A stretch of 64,000 nucleotides of DNA from Cricetomys ansorgei (taxonomy: Eukaryota; Chordata; Mammalia; Rodentia; Nesomyidae), in assembly GCA_026225945.1 (NCBI GenBank), contig JAMJFZ010001815.1:5064501-5128500 (forward strand). The letters are read 5' to 3'. The translations under genes and the position numbers were made by a program. The notes below the pieces were generated by a model. The model worked only from the letters and a program-made list of their open reading frames with translations, did no database searches and had not been told where the DNA came from. Position 1 is the stretch's first letter. Each line of letters opens with the position of its first letter. Positions 12,218 to 22,985 of the stretch are shown piece after piece.

Positions 12218-12480
12218 TGAATTCTGGGAGTACCATCAGACGGGCAAAACTCAGTTTTATTGCAAGGGTTCAGGTCTATTTATCAGGGTTCAGGGGCAGA
12301 GGGATGCATTGGTTAATACATGTAAGCAATTCTGCCAATCACATCTGGGCCCTGGGACTTGAGCACAACCCTGATCTGTCAATGCAGGAGGGAGGGGCCA
12401 ATCTTTGTTTGCTCTGAGAGTGAACAGTACAGCATCCTCAATCAACAATGTAAGGCTAGACCATTCCACGGGGTACCACA
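12218..12480 (-). mobile_element. Solo LTR of an endogenous retrovirus, antisense (family not identified)
   Basis: On the minus strand the segment starts TGTGGTACCCC and ends in CA. In order it holds an ATTGG-type CCAAT-like box, a TATA-like 'gataaatagacc', and 'gcaataaaactgag' with an AATAAA polyadenylation signal. This is the layout of a short LTR of the ERVK kind. No matching target duplication is evident at these edges and no internal retroviral sequence was recognised next to it. Boundaries and family are inferred from memory. Confidence 0.6.
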
Positions 12481-13609
12481 GTCACTGTGTTGAGCATGAG
12501 GTAGCAACTATATGAACCACCTTTACTGAAATATTGATATTAGTTTTGAAATTTTTTATTTATATATTTAATGTGACGATTAATTTTAATGAACACATTA
12601 ACTTGATGTTAAACTACAAAGTCTAGTACTGGCAAAAGGTAAAATGTCAATAGAGTTTCTTGATATAAAAATAGAGAAAGATTGTTTCCTGCAAAGTCTG
12701 GATGCCACACATAGTAAGATGTTGCTTACAGTGGGTTTATACTAGTGCAAGATGAGGACTCAGGTTGCCAAAGAGCATGAGCATAGGTATCAGATATGCT
12801 TTTCTGTGCACTCACAGACAAATAAATACCAAAAAGATGTAAGTGCTAAAAAAAAAAGCAATTGGTAGTTATGTTTAGGAACTGAGATCATGGGTCATTT
12901 GGAGATCAGTGCTTTTTAAAATAAATATACATTAGTCAAATAATAGAAAGCTTCCTTTTCATAAATACATTCTTAAGTAAAGGGTTACAGAAGCATGCAT
13001 GTCATGAACTGTACATTGTACTCAAAGAAAGGATCACAGAAACACATACTATGAACTGATCTTTTTCTAAGGAAAAGTAAAACAACGCCTTGAAAAATAA
13101 ATATACACATACTAAAATTTTAATATAACGGTCTCTGGAAAATGAGATTACAAATTAGTTCCTTATGTTTCCCTTTGTTATCTGTAATATCTACCTACTA
13201 ACCCCAGTACTCCAATGTTGTCCAATCTCCTTGGCAAGACTGTATGATTTGCTTCTAACAGATTATTGCAGATGAATAGAATGTCACTCTTGGCACTAGT
13301 TTTAAAATAAAGGTTCCTTCTATCTCAAGTCTTTCTATTGCTGTTTTGTAAAATTGTTTTCCTTAGAAGGTCAGGTGCCATGTTGTCACACAGTCACAGG
13401 CTTATGTAGTGAAGGACTCTGTCCCTGAACTCAACTGAAGAACAAATTTCCCCTTCTCTCTTTTCTTCCGCTGCCCCAGTAAGGCCCTCATCCCACTTAG
13501 TGGCTGTCCCATTTCAGTTTGACTGAATCCCTGTGATGGGCCTTGGGCCAGAAACATAAGGCTCAGTCACACTCAGTCTCCAGATTCACATAGTCAGATT
13601 ACAATAGTT
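12481..13609. other. Unannotated AT-rich sequence
   Basis: No gene or clear repeat is seen. Some of it (13500-13609) may belong to the L1 that follows, but the match is too weak to claim. Confidence 0.35.
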
Positions 13610-15390
13610 ATAGATGAATGTGTGTGGAGAGGGGAAACACTTGAATCGGAGGTTCAGGTGGAGAGGGGTGGGGAGAGGGAGACAATGGAGGGAATATGGG
13701 AAGGCACAGCTAAAGTTTATTAAGGGCCATTTAAGAGGTAGTATAGAAACTTAATACAGTAGAAGGTACCTAAAAATAAACATATATTAAGGCAATTTAA
13801 ATGAAGTAACCAAATAAGGGTGAAGACAGAGCCCAAACTGGATATATCTTGTCACCAAATGAAGTTTCCAGTACCAGGAGTAGTTTACATCTAATTGGGC
13901 TGTTGGCCAAAGAGGTCCCAGGGGAATCCCCAAACAACCAGGCTGTTGCCAAGACTATAGGTTGTTCTCCACAAACTGACAGTAAGGACCCACTGATGAA
14001 GATAACACCTACACAGCTCACTGAACATGGAGAAGCAAGCTCGTGCCTATATAGACCTTCATCCCTATGTTCTAGTGTTGTTAGCACAGGAAGGTACTTT
14101 CCATGCCATTAAAAAAAAAAAACATAAATACCAACCCAGCCTCAAACCCTTTGGTCTACAGTGGTATCCTGCCTGCAAGATATTCTAGGCCAATGGTGGC
14201 ACAAATCTTGCGGGAGTGACCAACCAATTTCTGATCTGATTTAAAGCCCACACCACAAATTGGAACCCATACCTGATACTGCTCAGGTCACCAAGAACCT
14301 GAGAGTAGATAGCCCAGGGACCTAGGGGAAAACCAAATAATACTGCTCTAAAAAAAATACATAGCAAGAAAATGACTCCTAATAACATTCTACTATACTC
14401 ACAGATCAGTGACTTGCTCAGCCATCATCAGAGAAGCTTCCTTCTGCTGCAGACGGGAACAAACACAGAGACCGACAGCCAGATATTATATAGAGAGTGA
14501 GAGACCTCGGAACACTTAGTGCTAAACAGGATGTCTTCATCGACCCTAACCTAACCCTCCACTCAGGATCAGGGAGCCCCCAGAAGAGGAAGTGGAAGGA
14601 GTATGGGAATCAGAGCAGATGGATGGCGCCAAGGAACCAAGGCCCTGTATATCAACATGGTGGATGTAAATATGAACTCACAAGAGACTGATGCAGCATT
14701 CACAGGGGCTTGCACAGGTCTGTACCAGATGTCGTCCTAGAGTTGAAAGTAGAAGTGTACACATGCCCCTATCCCCAGTCCAGATGCAAACTCTAATTGA
14801 TCTCCATTTGCAAAGGAAAATTTAGTTTCCTCTAAGAGAGTCTTACCGGGAAAACAAACCACTCTTAAGGGTAGGCTGCACACCTACATGTGGATGGCCA
14901 GCAAAAAGTGAACTCGATGATATCTTTGGCAGCTCCTTGTCTCATAACATCATGACAGCGCTCTTCCTTCATTTTTTAAATTTTATCTTATTTTTGTTTT
15001 TATTTTATTTTCTTTATAAATTTTTCTTCTCGCTTTCACTCCACAGGTCCTTTGGAAAATATTATGGCTTCCAATTGAGTGTTTTTATGGGATCCTGAGT
15101 GTGCAGACAAGTGACTCTCTATCTCTTGTGCCTTCTCTTGCGCTCTCTTCCTTCTGTTCATTTGTTTTGTCCAATTCTGGTGTTGGTTTCTGTTTTACCT
15201 TATTATATTGTATTTTATTATCTGTTATTATTATCTCATAGAAGACTTTTTTTTCTAATGAGAAACAGTAAGGGTGTGAGTCCAGATGGGAGATGAGGTG
15301 GAAAAGAGCTGGGAGAAGTAGAGGGAGGGGAGACTATAATCAGAATATATTATGTGAGAAAAAAAATCTGTTTTCAATAAAAGGAAAATG
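13610..15390 (+). mobile_element. L1 (Lx-type) long 3' UTR, sense
   Basis: This long segment follows the Lx 3' UTR of murine rodents. Blocks include 'gatagcccagggacctaggg', 'catagcaagaaaatgactcc', 'agatcagtgacttgctcagc', 'catcatcagagaagcttcct', 'gagagtgagagacctcgga' and 'ttttatgggatcctgagtgt'. The terminal block 'aatcagaatatattatgtga' is followed by 'tctgttttcaataaaag'. The open reading frames are absent, so the copy is 5' truncated. It belongs to a different 3' UTR type from the copies at 9285, 24680 and 36941. All frames within it are non-coding shadows. Confidence 0.9.
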
Positions 15391-15885
15391 ATAAACATCA
15401 GTATTTGAAGACAGTGAATTCGGGGAAATTTGTTGTAAGGCAAGAGGTAAAGAATTGTCCCCATCAAAAATAAACATGTTTGTATTCATAGAAGTACCTT
15501 GGGTTGATTGGTTAGTTTATTCTTTTCTTGTTTCCTCCTTCCTTCTTTTCCTTTCTTTTTATCAGAATCATAGAGCTGAGAAGAGCAGCTTGGTGGCCTT
15601 GGCTAGGAGTGTATGCACATTCCCTATCTTCTCCTTCTGGTTTCATTAGACACACATTTGTCATTTCCTACTGCAAATCAGTGTTGAGACCCACACAAGG
15701 CATGTTTTTGAGCACAGAATCTATGTAAAGACATGATCTTGTGCTGCTGGAAAAGTGATTCTGTCCACAGGCTTTGCTTTCACAGTGAAGCTTGCCCTAC
15801 TTTTGAAGGCATCATTGGAAAAATTAAGTAGAATTTTACAGAGATAGCTTTGCCTTGAAATTCTTTATCATAAAGATAGGACAGC
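15391..15885. other. Unannotated sequence after the L1 end
   Basis: Nothing recognisable. The sequence is T-rich with overlapping short frames and no motif. Confidence 0.35.
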
Positions 15886-15985
15886 AGCCTAGTGGTGATA
15901 TGCAACTATAACCCCAGCATTCTAGAGGCTGAGGAAGAGGTTCACTGTATGTTTGAGGTCAGCCAAGGCTACATAAAATACGTTT
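15886..15985 (+). mobile_element. B1 SINE, sense, diverged
   Basis: 'gtggtgatatgcaactataa' followed by 'ccccagcattctagaggctg' and 'tttgaggtcagccaaggcta' tracks the B1 monomer from its promoter region to the middle. The copy runs into the TG/TA microsatellite that follows, which probably grew from its A-rich tail. Confidence 0.75.
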
Positions 15986-16014
15986 TGTGTACACACAAAA
16001 TACATGCACACCGA

Positions 16015-16213
16015 GACATATATGTATATATGTGTGTGTGTGTATATATATATACATATGTGTGTGTGTATATATACACACACACATATATACATATATA
16101 TGTATAGATGTGTATATATATGTCTGTATATGCATATATACATATATGTTTATATTAATTAATACAGTATGTATAATATATTTATATATGGAGAGAGAGA
16201 GAGAAAGAGAGAG
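16015..16213. repeat. Complex (TG)n/(TA)n/(CA)n microsatellite with (GA)n end
   Basis: Alternating purine-pyrimidine blocks of TG, TA and CA switch phase several times, ending in a GA run at 16190-16213. Four overlapping frames (71 to 110 codons) come entirely from this repeat and are not genes. Such tracts can adopt Z-DNA or cruciform structures. Confidence 0.95.
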
Positions 16214-17589
16214 TATCAACTTCTTAGCAATTAATATAATAAATGGATTAGATTCCCCAGACACTGAATGAGTCATATGGTCCTTGCTCAAGCTCTAGTC
16301 AGAGACATAGACTTGGAATATTAAGATGCAGAAGAGATGATGGGAAGCAGGAGGAGAGCCAGGTGACTGGACATCTAAACAGAGGTATGCAAGCATGCCC
16401 CATCCTAAACTCACCAAGCACCACTCCCTACGAAGAGTCACTGCACATACAGCACTTACCACTGATCCCAGATTCCATATGACATGTCTGAATCAGGAAT
16501 AATATGGTAATCTTCACAGTTACAGAGTGGAAAATATTTATAGTGTAGCAGCTGAATGTGCCTTTATTTCACATTCTAAGAATCACGCCACACGATGGAA
16601 GTGAAAACATTTTGAATAAGATGTGAGTGAGCCCCAGAATCCCTTCCTCCGAAGCGAGATAGCCTTTTGATAGAAAACACTTTCCTCGTTCATCAGGGTT
16701 GTTAGCCTATGGTGAGCTTAATTAAAATCAATGGAGAAAAAAATTGAATACTAAGAAGCACTATTTGGGGCTCATGAAATGTAAATGAGTCAAAATATGA
16801 AATAACCAAATAACCTTGGGTCGCAGACTTTGTTTAGTGATCACCTTATTGATCCATTGAAGGGCGTCTTTCTTCTTTTCCTCTCTTCCGCTGTCTCTGT
16901 CAGAATTAGGATGCGAAAAAGCCTCCAGGCTGGGGTTGGAAATCCCACATTGCCTCCATTGGCACACAGTGCTCCCATCCTTCAGTCACTTCCTCTTATA
17001 TTTCTCTATTAGTGTCCCCCTCCCCCATCTACCTCTGTGGCTCTGTCTTCACACCCGCAAAGAAGAAAACAAGTCAGAAGTCTATAGGAAAATATTCTAC
17101 TCTCCAGTGGCCTGGAACTGAACTTGCCCCTTAATTTTAAGTGTGAGGAAAATGCACATTTCTTCCTTTTATCTCATTTGGACACAATTTCATTTTGTGC
17201 ACGTTTAATTCAAGGTCATAAAGAAGAAAGCTGAACTAATGCACTCAGTTCAATGTGGCCAGTCATCCTTTATTCTAAAGACATTTAATAGCAAATACAC
17301 AATTAACAAGAATGGTTGAAAATTTCTCCCTTGCTGCTGGGTCCTTTACCACGTGACCTTGGAATTCTCACCACAAAAGTACAATATTTCCTTTACTGCT
17401 TCTGCTTTCATTGACCTGGAAGCATCAAGAGTCAAGCTTGGGGGCTAGGGGGGGTTGACATTTCAACCTTACATTCCTGTGGTCAGCTGAAGATACTCAG
17501 ACTAGGTCATGAAGGATGAGGGAGACACACAGCACGGCCAGATTGCCCTGTCTGTCCCAGTGGAAGGATGCAAGACCTCACCCCCAAAC
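16214..17589. other. Repeat-poor sequence, candidate conserved block at 16560-16850
   Basis: No repeat is recognised. The 16560-16850 part is AT-rich with 'gcttaattaaaatcaatgg' and several TAAT/ATTA cores plus isolated CpGs, as many enhancers show. This is weak evidence. Frames at 16761-17121 have no recognisable product. Confidence 0.3.
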
Positions 17590-17735
17590 TCATGAGCCTA
17601 ATCTAGCAAAGGCAGTTACCCAATGCACAGTTGATTCCAGACCCATAAGCAGTATATGTGCCCTGTCAAGTGCTATTAAGGCTTTTGTGGCTCCATTACA
17701 CAGCATTTTGATGGTAATAGATAACTGACACAGAG
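17590..17735 (+). mobile_element. 3' part of an MLT/MaLR-type LTR, sense
   Basis: 'ccagacccataagcagtata' and the terminal part ending 'ggtaatagataactgacaca' correspond to the conserved 3' end of MLT-type MaLR LTRs ('aagccacta...aatttgttacacagcaatagataactaataca'). The upstream half of the LTR is too decayed to delimit. The frame at 17516-17728 overlaps this relic and is not a gene. Confidence 0.6.
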
Positions 17736-17831
17736 GTGCACAGTCCACACTCTAAGGGAAAGAAAACATATTCAAGAAATGGATTTGGGAAGTAAGGTAA
17801 TGTTAGCATCACTAGGTCATATGAGTGCCCA

Positions 17832-17842
17832 TGTGTGTGTGT

Positions 17843-17889
<47 letters not shown>

Positions 17890-17891
17890 TG
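17832..17891. repeat. (TG)n microsatellite
   Basis: This is a dinucleotide run with three interruptions (CG, CG, AT). The minus-strand frame at 17817-18026 reads it as HT repeats and is spurious. Confidence 0.97.
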
Positions 17892-19610
17892 ATGAAAAGA
17901 CCCAGTTGGTGTTCCTCTGTATGGGTAATTAAAGATCATATCCATTTCTCTGGTTATTGGGTTACTTTCCCAAAGAGATGCATTCATTTGCTCCATTAAC
18001 AACCGTCTATCAAACAGCAATGGCATATTCTACACCATGGATGGGAAGGTGAATCGGCTGGAGAAGTACGAAAGAACTGATTCTGTTCTTAAGACCCTCC
18101 TTCCTACTTGATGACACACTGTAAGATGTACTTGATAAAATGACATCTCTGCTAAAAATATAAGGTGTTGTTTCACTGTAACCATCAGCTATTAGTCTTT
18201 GTAAATAATATTTTCAACTTAATCGTCTATTAAACATGGTCCAAATAAAAAAGAAGTGGTGTTTGTGTACTCACCAGTCTATAATATCATACGTCAAGGG
18301 AAGACTCCCTTTGAAATGGGAAACTCTTGACATTGGCAGTATGGAAAAGTAAAGCACATGTCTCTCAGTGGGTGCCAGGGACCTATCTTATGTCCTACTG
18401 TTGGTTACAGAATTTTCAATATTCCCTTATCCTTTTCTGCTCCTATGTATGGCAGCTTATAGCAGTGGTAATCATTTCCTGTGTTTGAAAAAGAGATGAA
18501 AGCATTCATGGATGAAAGCAAGTTGGATTTAATCTCCTTCTCTCTCTCATCCAGTGCACTGTACTGATCATTTTCACAAAAGAAGAAAAAAAAAAGAAAG
18601 GAAAAAAAAAACAAGACTTAAGCTCATTTTTGTCATGAAAAAGCTAGTTTTGTAATAATCAGATGGGCAATTCCTAGTGTATACAATTCTAATATAATTA
18701 CCAGGAGGAAATGTAGAGGGAGTTGCAGGTTGGAGATAAAGAAAAGCCTGTGAATTTTGTATTAATGTCTCAGACTCTCTTATTTGTGCAAGTAATCAAT
18801 CTTTCAGGGAGTAGAATAGTAATTCTTTGTGGGAAAAAAATGACAAGAGTCAAAGGAAGAAAAAAGATAATCTGAGTTCCATTCGGTACACAGCAGGTCA
18901 GCTGTGATTGACAAAGCTCATCACAAAACTATAGCTCACGGAGTAATCCCAGTAGCAGAGTCTCATTTACAGCCAGAGCAGTGTTAATGACATGTTTAAC
19001 AGCTGCTTGTTGACGTTCAGAATCTGCATTAACCCGCAGAGCAGTGAACAGAGAAATGAGGAAAAGTATTGAAATCAAGCCTTCGTTACTCTGACAGGCC
19101 AGGTGAAAGGCTTGTCTGAAGGTCACCATGAGGCAAGAAAGAGGCCAGGAAGGTGGAGGGTTCAATTGCATGGAAGGACCATATCGGAGATGACAGGGTT
19201 TGATCAATAAACACCGAGGGCTACAGAAGCGCATCCCCACATGTTCAAACTCAAATAATGAGAAAGAAAGTCGGGCAAGCAGAATGAAGTCATGGCTGGA
19301 GACACCAAATATTATCCTGGCCATGAGAGATCAGCTCAGTGTTGGGTCCAGGGAAGGCTACATAGCATCTGGAAACTGAAGTGATGCTGTATGTGCAGGT
19401 TCCTTCCCCCTGGGAATGTTATTACTCATCTCAGCTGGAAAAGCCATGGGGTACATGAATCATGGCTTATTGCCTAGACTTCCTGAAATTATATTGAGTT
19501 AGCACCAAAGAATGGCTAAATGGTTTTGTCCAAGTACAGCTCTCAATATTGGTCCACATGTTCTTGGAAGTGAACATCTAGCCTGACATTGGAAGAGGTC
19601 ATCTGTTATT
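17892..19610. other. Unannotated sequence with an A-rich purine tract
   Basis: A purine run lies at about 18577-18613. A minus-strand frame of 131 codons spans 18929-19324. It has no recognisable domain, no relatives that I know and no splice context. No repeat family was identified. Confidence 0.35.
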
Positions 19611-19611
19611 T

Positions 19612-19644
<33 letters not shown>
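19611..19644. repeat. (TG)n(TA)n microsatellite
   Basis: A short TG run continues directly into a TA run. Confidence 0.95.
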
Positions 19645-19687
19645 CCACAAGTATCTTATGCAAAGCCCTGTGTTTTTATCTATACAA

Positions 19688-19738
19688 GAGGAATAATGCA
19701 CATCATAAAGTAGCTTTAAGGATAAAAATAAATGCCTA
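19688..19738 (+). mobile_element. MIR SINE fragment, sense
   Basis: 'gaggaataatgcacatcata' followed by 'agctttaaggataaaaataa' follows the MIR 3' half ('ggataataatagtacctacctcatagggttgttgtgaggattaaatga'). It is short and diverged, an old mammalian tRNA-derived SINE relic. Confidence 0.5.
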
Positions 19739-19756
19739 AAAGCCCAGCACAATGGA

Positions 19757-19872
19757 ACCCTCCACAAAGAATAAGCATCACTCTTACCAGAGAAGACCCG
19801 CTGTCAGAGACTCAGATGCCAGTCTGCCTAGAGGACCTCACTAGCATACATTGTCACCAAAGCATCCCTGCT
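19757..19872 (+). repeat. Unassigned dispersed repeat, copy A
   Basis: This segment aligns with 28763-28880 from 'accctccaca' through 'agaagacc', 'ctcagatg', 'ccagtctgcc', 'ctcactagcat' to 'tccctgc'. Identity is about three quarters by eye with few gaps. I do not recognise the family. It lies between a MIR and an L2 relic, which the other copy does not, so the shared unit is independent of both. Confidence 0.6.
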
Positions 19873-19877
19873 CTTTG

Positions 19878-19993
19878 GCAAAATGTTAGCTCTATGAAAC
19901 TAATGCATTTTCCTTCTTATTCACTGATTTACTCCAAATACCTAAATTTAGCCTCTATCTATAATAGATACTCAAAAAATACTTGGGAGTGAA
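19878..19993 (+). mobile_element. L2 3' end, sense
   Basis: 'gttagctctatgaaactaat' then 'cttattcactgatttactcc' and 'gatactcaaaaaatacttgg' parallel the L2 terminus ('gtaagctccatgagggcagg', 'cttgttcactgctgtatcccc', 'gtgctcaataaatatttgttgaatgaa'). This is an ancient LINE relic. The 86-codon frame over it is spurious. Confidence 0.65.
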
Positions 19994-20827
19994 CAGGCCA
20001 TCTATATGTACGGGAAGAGTCTTCTAGCTGGCTTTTTGCTTCTGTTGAAATCTGTACTTGCTTAAAACAGACAGCTGGAATCTCTGGGTTTTAGAGCTTG
20101 TAGACCTTACTCATCCTCCCTGTTGTTTTCCAAATAAGGACCTAAGACCTAAAAGAGGCAGCCTTGTTCTAGGCAAGCAAGTTGAAGAACAAGGATTTCA
20201 CTGACATTGCAGAGTTTCTTACTGCAAGAAGTTGTTGGGCAGTGGATTCTCAAGTTTCCCAAGTCAACAAAGCAAACTCACTTATAAGCCATTAATCTGT
20301 TTCACTTTCAAATCTTCATCTCTGCTCTTCTATATAAACAAGGAGTCTGGAAAAGAGGTCTTTGTTTCAAACACTTAACTGCAGAGTGTGGTGGCTCTGC
20401 AGGGATCCTGCACATGGTAACACTAAACCTGCTCACTTTCTTCGTATCGCCACTCATAAAGGAGTAGCTCTTTCAATGATCTGCTTTACAGTCCCATTTT
20501 CACATGAATTTATTTGGAAATAAAAGTCGTTTCCTGCACACAATGACACTTGACTGGGTGATATCTGGAATGCCTTACCCTCTGTCCAATTAAAGACTGA
20601 ACAGAACATGATTACCTGGCACTGGCTGTGATGCTTCTCGGGGAATAAGAGTCCTACCAGACAAATCAGGAGGCCAAAGAGAGAGAGGAGTATTATCCAA
20701 GAAAGAAGAGGAACATTAAGAACAGCAAAAGGAAGAAAACAAGCAATTAGATCCCATTTTTAAACGTTGGTCTATCACGTTATTTAATATTCCCCAAAAT
20801 CTTTTAGCACGGCCACCAAATGCATTG
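19994..20827. other. Unannotated sequence
   Basis: A weak MIR-like stretch lies at about 20125-20200 ('ccaaataaggacctaagacc'), but it is too diverged to call. Otherwise nothing is recognised. Confidence 0.3.
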
Positions 20828-21120
20828 TAGTCATGCATTGCTTAATAGCAATGATATGTTATGAGTGCTTCATCATGTAAGTAGTTGAATGAAAGCCACA
20901 CAGTAGGCTACACAAACCTAGGTCTTATCATCTACTACATAGCTCAGGCTGTCTGTGACACCCTATTGTTCTTAAGGTGTAAGCCTAAACTACAAGATAC
21001 TTGGACACATTTTGTGGTTTTTTTTTATTCAAACATGGCTACACATAGAGAAAGCACAGTAAAATATCATAAGATGGGGATTTTTCAGTTCTGTTATAAG
21101 CTGTGCCCATCATCATATGA
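20828..21120 (+). mobile_element. MER2-like (Tigger group) DNA transposon
   Basis: The start 'tagtcatgcattgcttaata' matches the MER2 terminus. 'aggctacacaaacctaggtc', 'tctactacatagctcaggct', 'ccctattgttcttaaggtgt' and 'agaaagcacagtaaaatatc' follow the MER2 order. It is a non-autonomous pogo/Tigger-type element with a TA target. The right terminus is degraded. The 97-codon frame at 20885-21178 lies in it and is not a gene. Confidence 0.75.
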
Positions 21121-21299
21121 GAAGAACATACAAGCTGAAAATTGTGGTGTACCCTGTCTGTATTTCCCCCTATTCTGAATGAACAGAGATGCCAGAAGCA
21201 GAAGGAATACCCGAAGCTGTTTAACCTCCCAGTGCTAGCAGTATGGCAAGGAGATTCTCATCTGAAGTCCTTCCCACCTAGAACACTAGTTTTCTTTTA

Positions 21300-22985
21300 T
21301 ATGTAGTTTTCATTTCTGAAATTTCACTTATCCATAACCAACCATGTTATAAAAATATTACATGGAAAACTCTAGAAATAAATAACATTTAATTTTAAAT
21401 ATCATGCTACCTTATATAGATAAAATCTTCTACAACCTGCTCCCTCTTTGTATCTCTGTATGCCCTACCCAGTTATTAGGCATGTGGTTGACATCTTGGC
21501 TAATGTACTCCTTGGTTTGGGGCAAAGGGTTGTTTATTCCTTGCTTAATTCAGTCACCATTCCTTATTCCTGAAACCCTAGGGCATTTCAGCCTCCTGAC
21601 ACTCTAATCTTAAGCCTAGAACTGTAAGGCTTTAGCCTTATCTAGAATATATATCTAGAATATATAAGCCTCCTAGGCTTACTGCTGACAGACCCTCTCT
21701 GATTAGCTCCTTCTGACCTTAGAGCTGTACTGAACTCAATTGACTCTTCTGGTTCAACTCAATTCACTCTCTGTTCTGGCTCCAAGCTGACTGGTTCAAA
21801 CTGAACTTCTGAGCTGGCTGACTTTTTCTAGCTGAATTTTTCTGACTTTGTGAGACTTTGGCTGATTCTTTGACTGCCTCAGACTGAACTGCTCTGCTCA
21901 GCATCAAACTGACTCACTCTTCCTGTCTGATATTGACTTCTTCTGCTTAGCTGAGCTGCCTCAGTGTCTCTGCCTCAGACTCCTCAGACTTTATGTGTGT
22001 CTGTGAGCTCTAACTGCCCCATACTGCCTCAGTCAGCCTCTCTGCTTCTCTGCCTTATCCTCAGTCAGATAGCATCATTGTGTCTTGTCCTCTCTATGCC
22101 TCTCTGAACTCTTATCCTCTATAATGCCTCTCTAAATGACTCTCTGTGTTGAAAGACTACTTTTTCTATCCTGAGAATTGGGTGTATCCTCACTCTGACT
22201 CACTCTGCCAACACTTCCTCTAATTGGTCACTTTGCCTGTCCTTCATTCTAACTCATCTCAGACATCACTTTCTGACTGACACTGACTCCTTCTGAGCTC
22301 TTCTTCCTGTCTTTGCTTCCGTCTTGTGGATTATAGCCATGTGCTACTACTGCTTTCTGAATACTGGGATTAAAGGTATATACCAACATTTTTTCTGCCC
22401 TAGAGCAGCCATGCTGCCTGATTAAAAGATTAAAAATTCCTCTACAGGTCATCATATCAACCATTGTGATATCAAATGCTTATGATCAAGTAACCTTTAT
22501 CTCATTTAATCATTAGCCCCCAAAAGTACTAACACTGATAATTGTGATATGCCAAAGAATTTATAATATGCTTCCCTTAAGTAATAAGGTAGAAGTTTTC
22601 AACTTTGTAAACAAAGAAAAACAAAGGCTGAAGTTGGGATAAGAATAAATCTCTGATCTGTGAAACTATGAAAAGGGAAAAGAAGCATATTCCATCATAC
22701 TTCAAATGTAACTGCAAAAAAGTCATAGCTGCAGAGGATGCTAAGTGCTGCGTCATTCCACACCATCCCGCAGTCACAGAAAGGCTGGGCATAGTGCCGT
22801 AAGCTATTCTGAGAGGGCCCACGTTCATCTGACTATCGTCACAGTGCATCGCCGTCACCTCCAGACTTCATTACTAGTACTAGGATCTCTTACCTCATTT
22901 ACAAATTGGCCTTTATTGTATATAGGCTGGCGAAAACAATGCTGTGTATAATAGTGGTTTGTACAACCTGCAGTGCCTTTCACTC
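21300..22985 (+). mobile_element. Decayed Tigger (pogo-like) DNA transposon, split by an insertion
   Basis: The left part (about 21300-21505) follows a Tigger 5' UTR: 'aatttcacttatccataacc', 'catggaaaactctagaaata'. The right part resumes at about 22446 with 'gatcaagtaacctttatctc'. It passes through the old transposase start region ('ccccaaaagtactaac', 'atatgccaaagaa') and decayed helix-turn-helix coding sequence to about 22755. After a deletion it reaches a Tigger 3' end at 22875-22985 ('ggatctcttacctcatttac'). The transposase frame is broken by stops and indels and is non-functional. A CTGA-rich insert separates the two halves. Confidence 0.7.
21505..22445. mobile_element. CTGA-rich rodent interspersed repeat inserted in Tigger (RMER1-like?)
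   Basis: This is about 0.9 kb of imperfect CTGACT/CTCTGCCT-type sequence with no perfect unit. A 13-bp tandem pair occurs at 21641-21666. Near the right end is a B1-like piece, 'gaatactgggattaaaggta' (about 22354-22373). The Tigger alignment stops at its left edge and resumes at its right edge, so it behaves as a discrete insertion. It resembles the class of rodent medium-reiterated repeats that mix CTGA-rich DNA with a B1-like piece, which I recall as RMER1, but the name is uncertain. Confidence 0.5.

Noticed and set aside
14530..14560. Second telomere-like stretch 'ccctaacctaaccct'
   Set aside because: It has a broken period and lies inside the Lx 3' UTR at a position where that repeat has similar C/T/A-rich sequence, so it is probably ordinary L1 divergence.
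15892..16291. Four overlapping frames on both strands rich in Tyr, Ile, Cys and His
   Set aside because: They are translation of a TG/TA microsatellite and the tail of a B1.
18929..19324. Minus-strand frame of 131 codons
   Set aside because: No recognisable domain, no splice or retrocopy context, and a length expected by chance in 64 kb.
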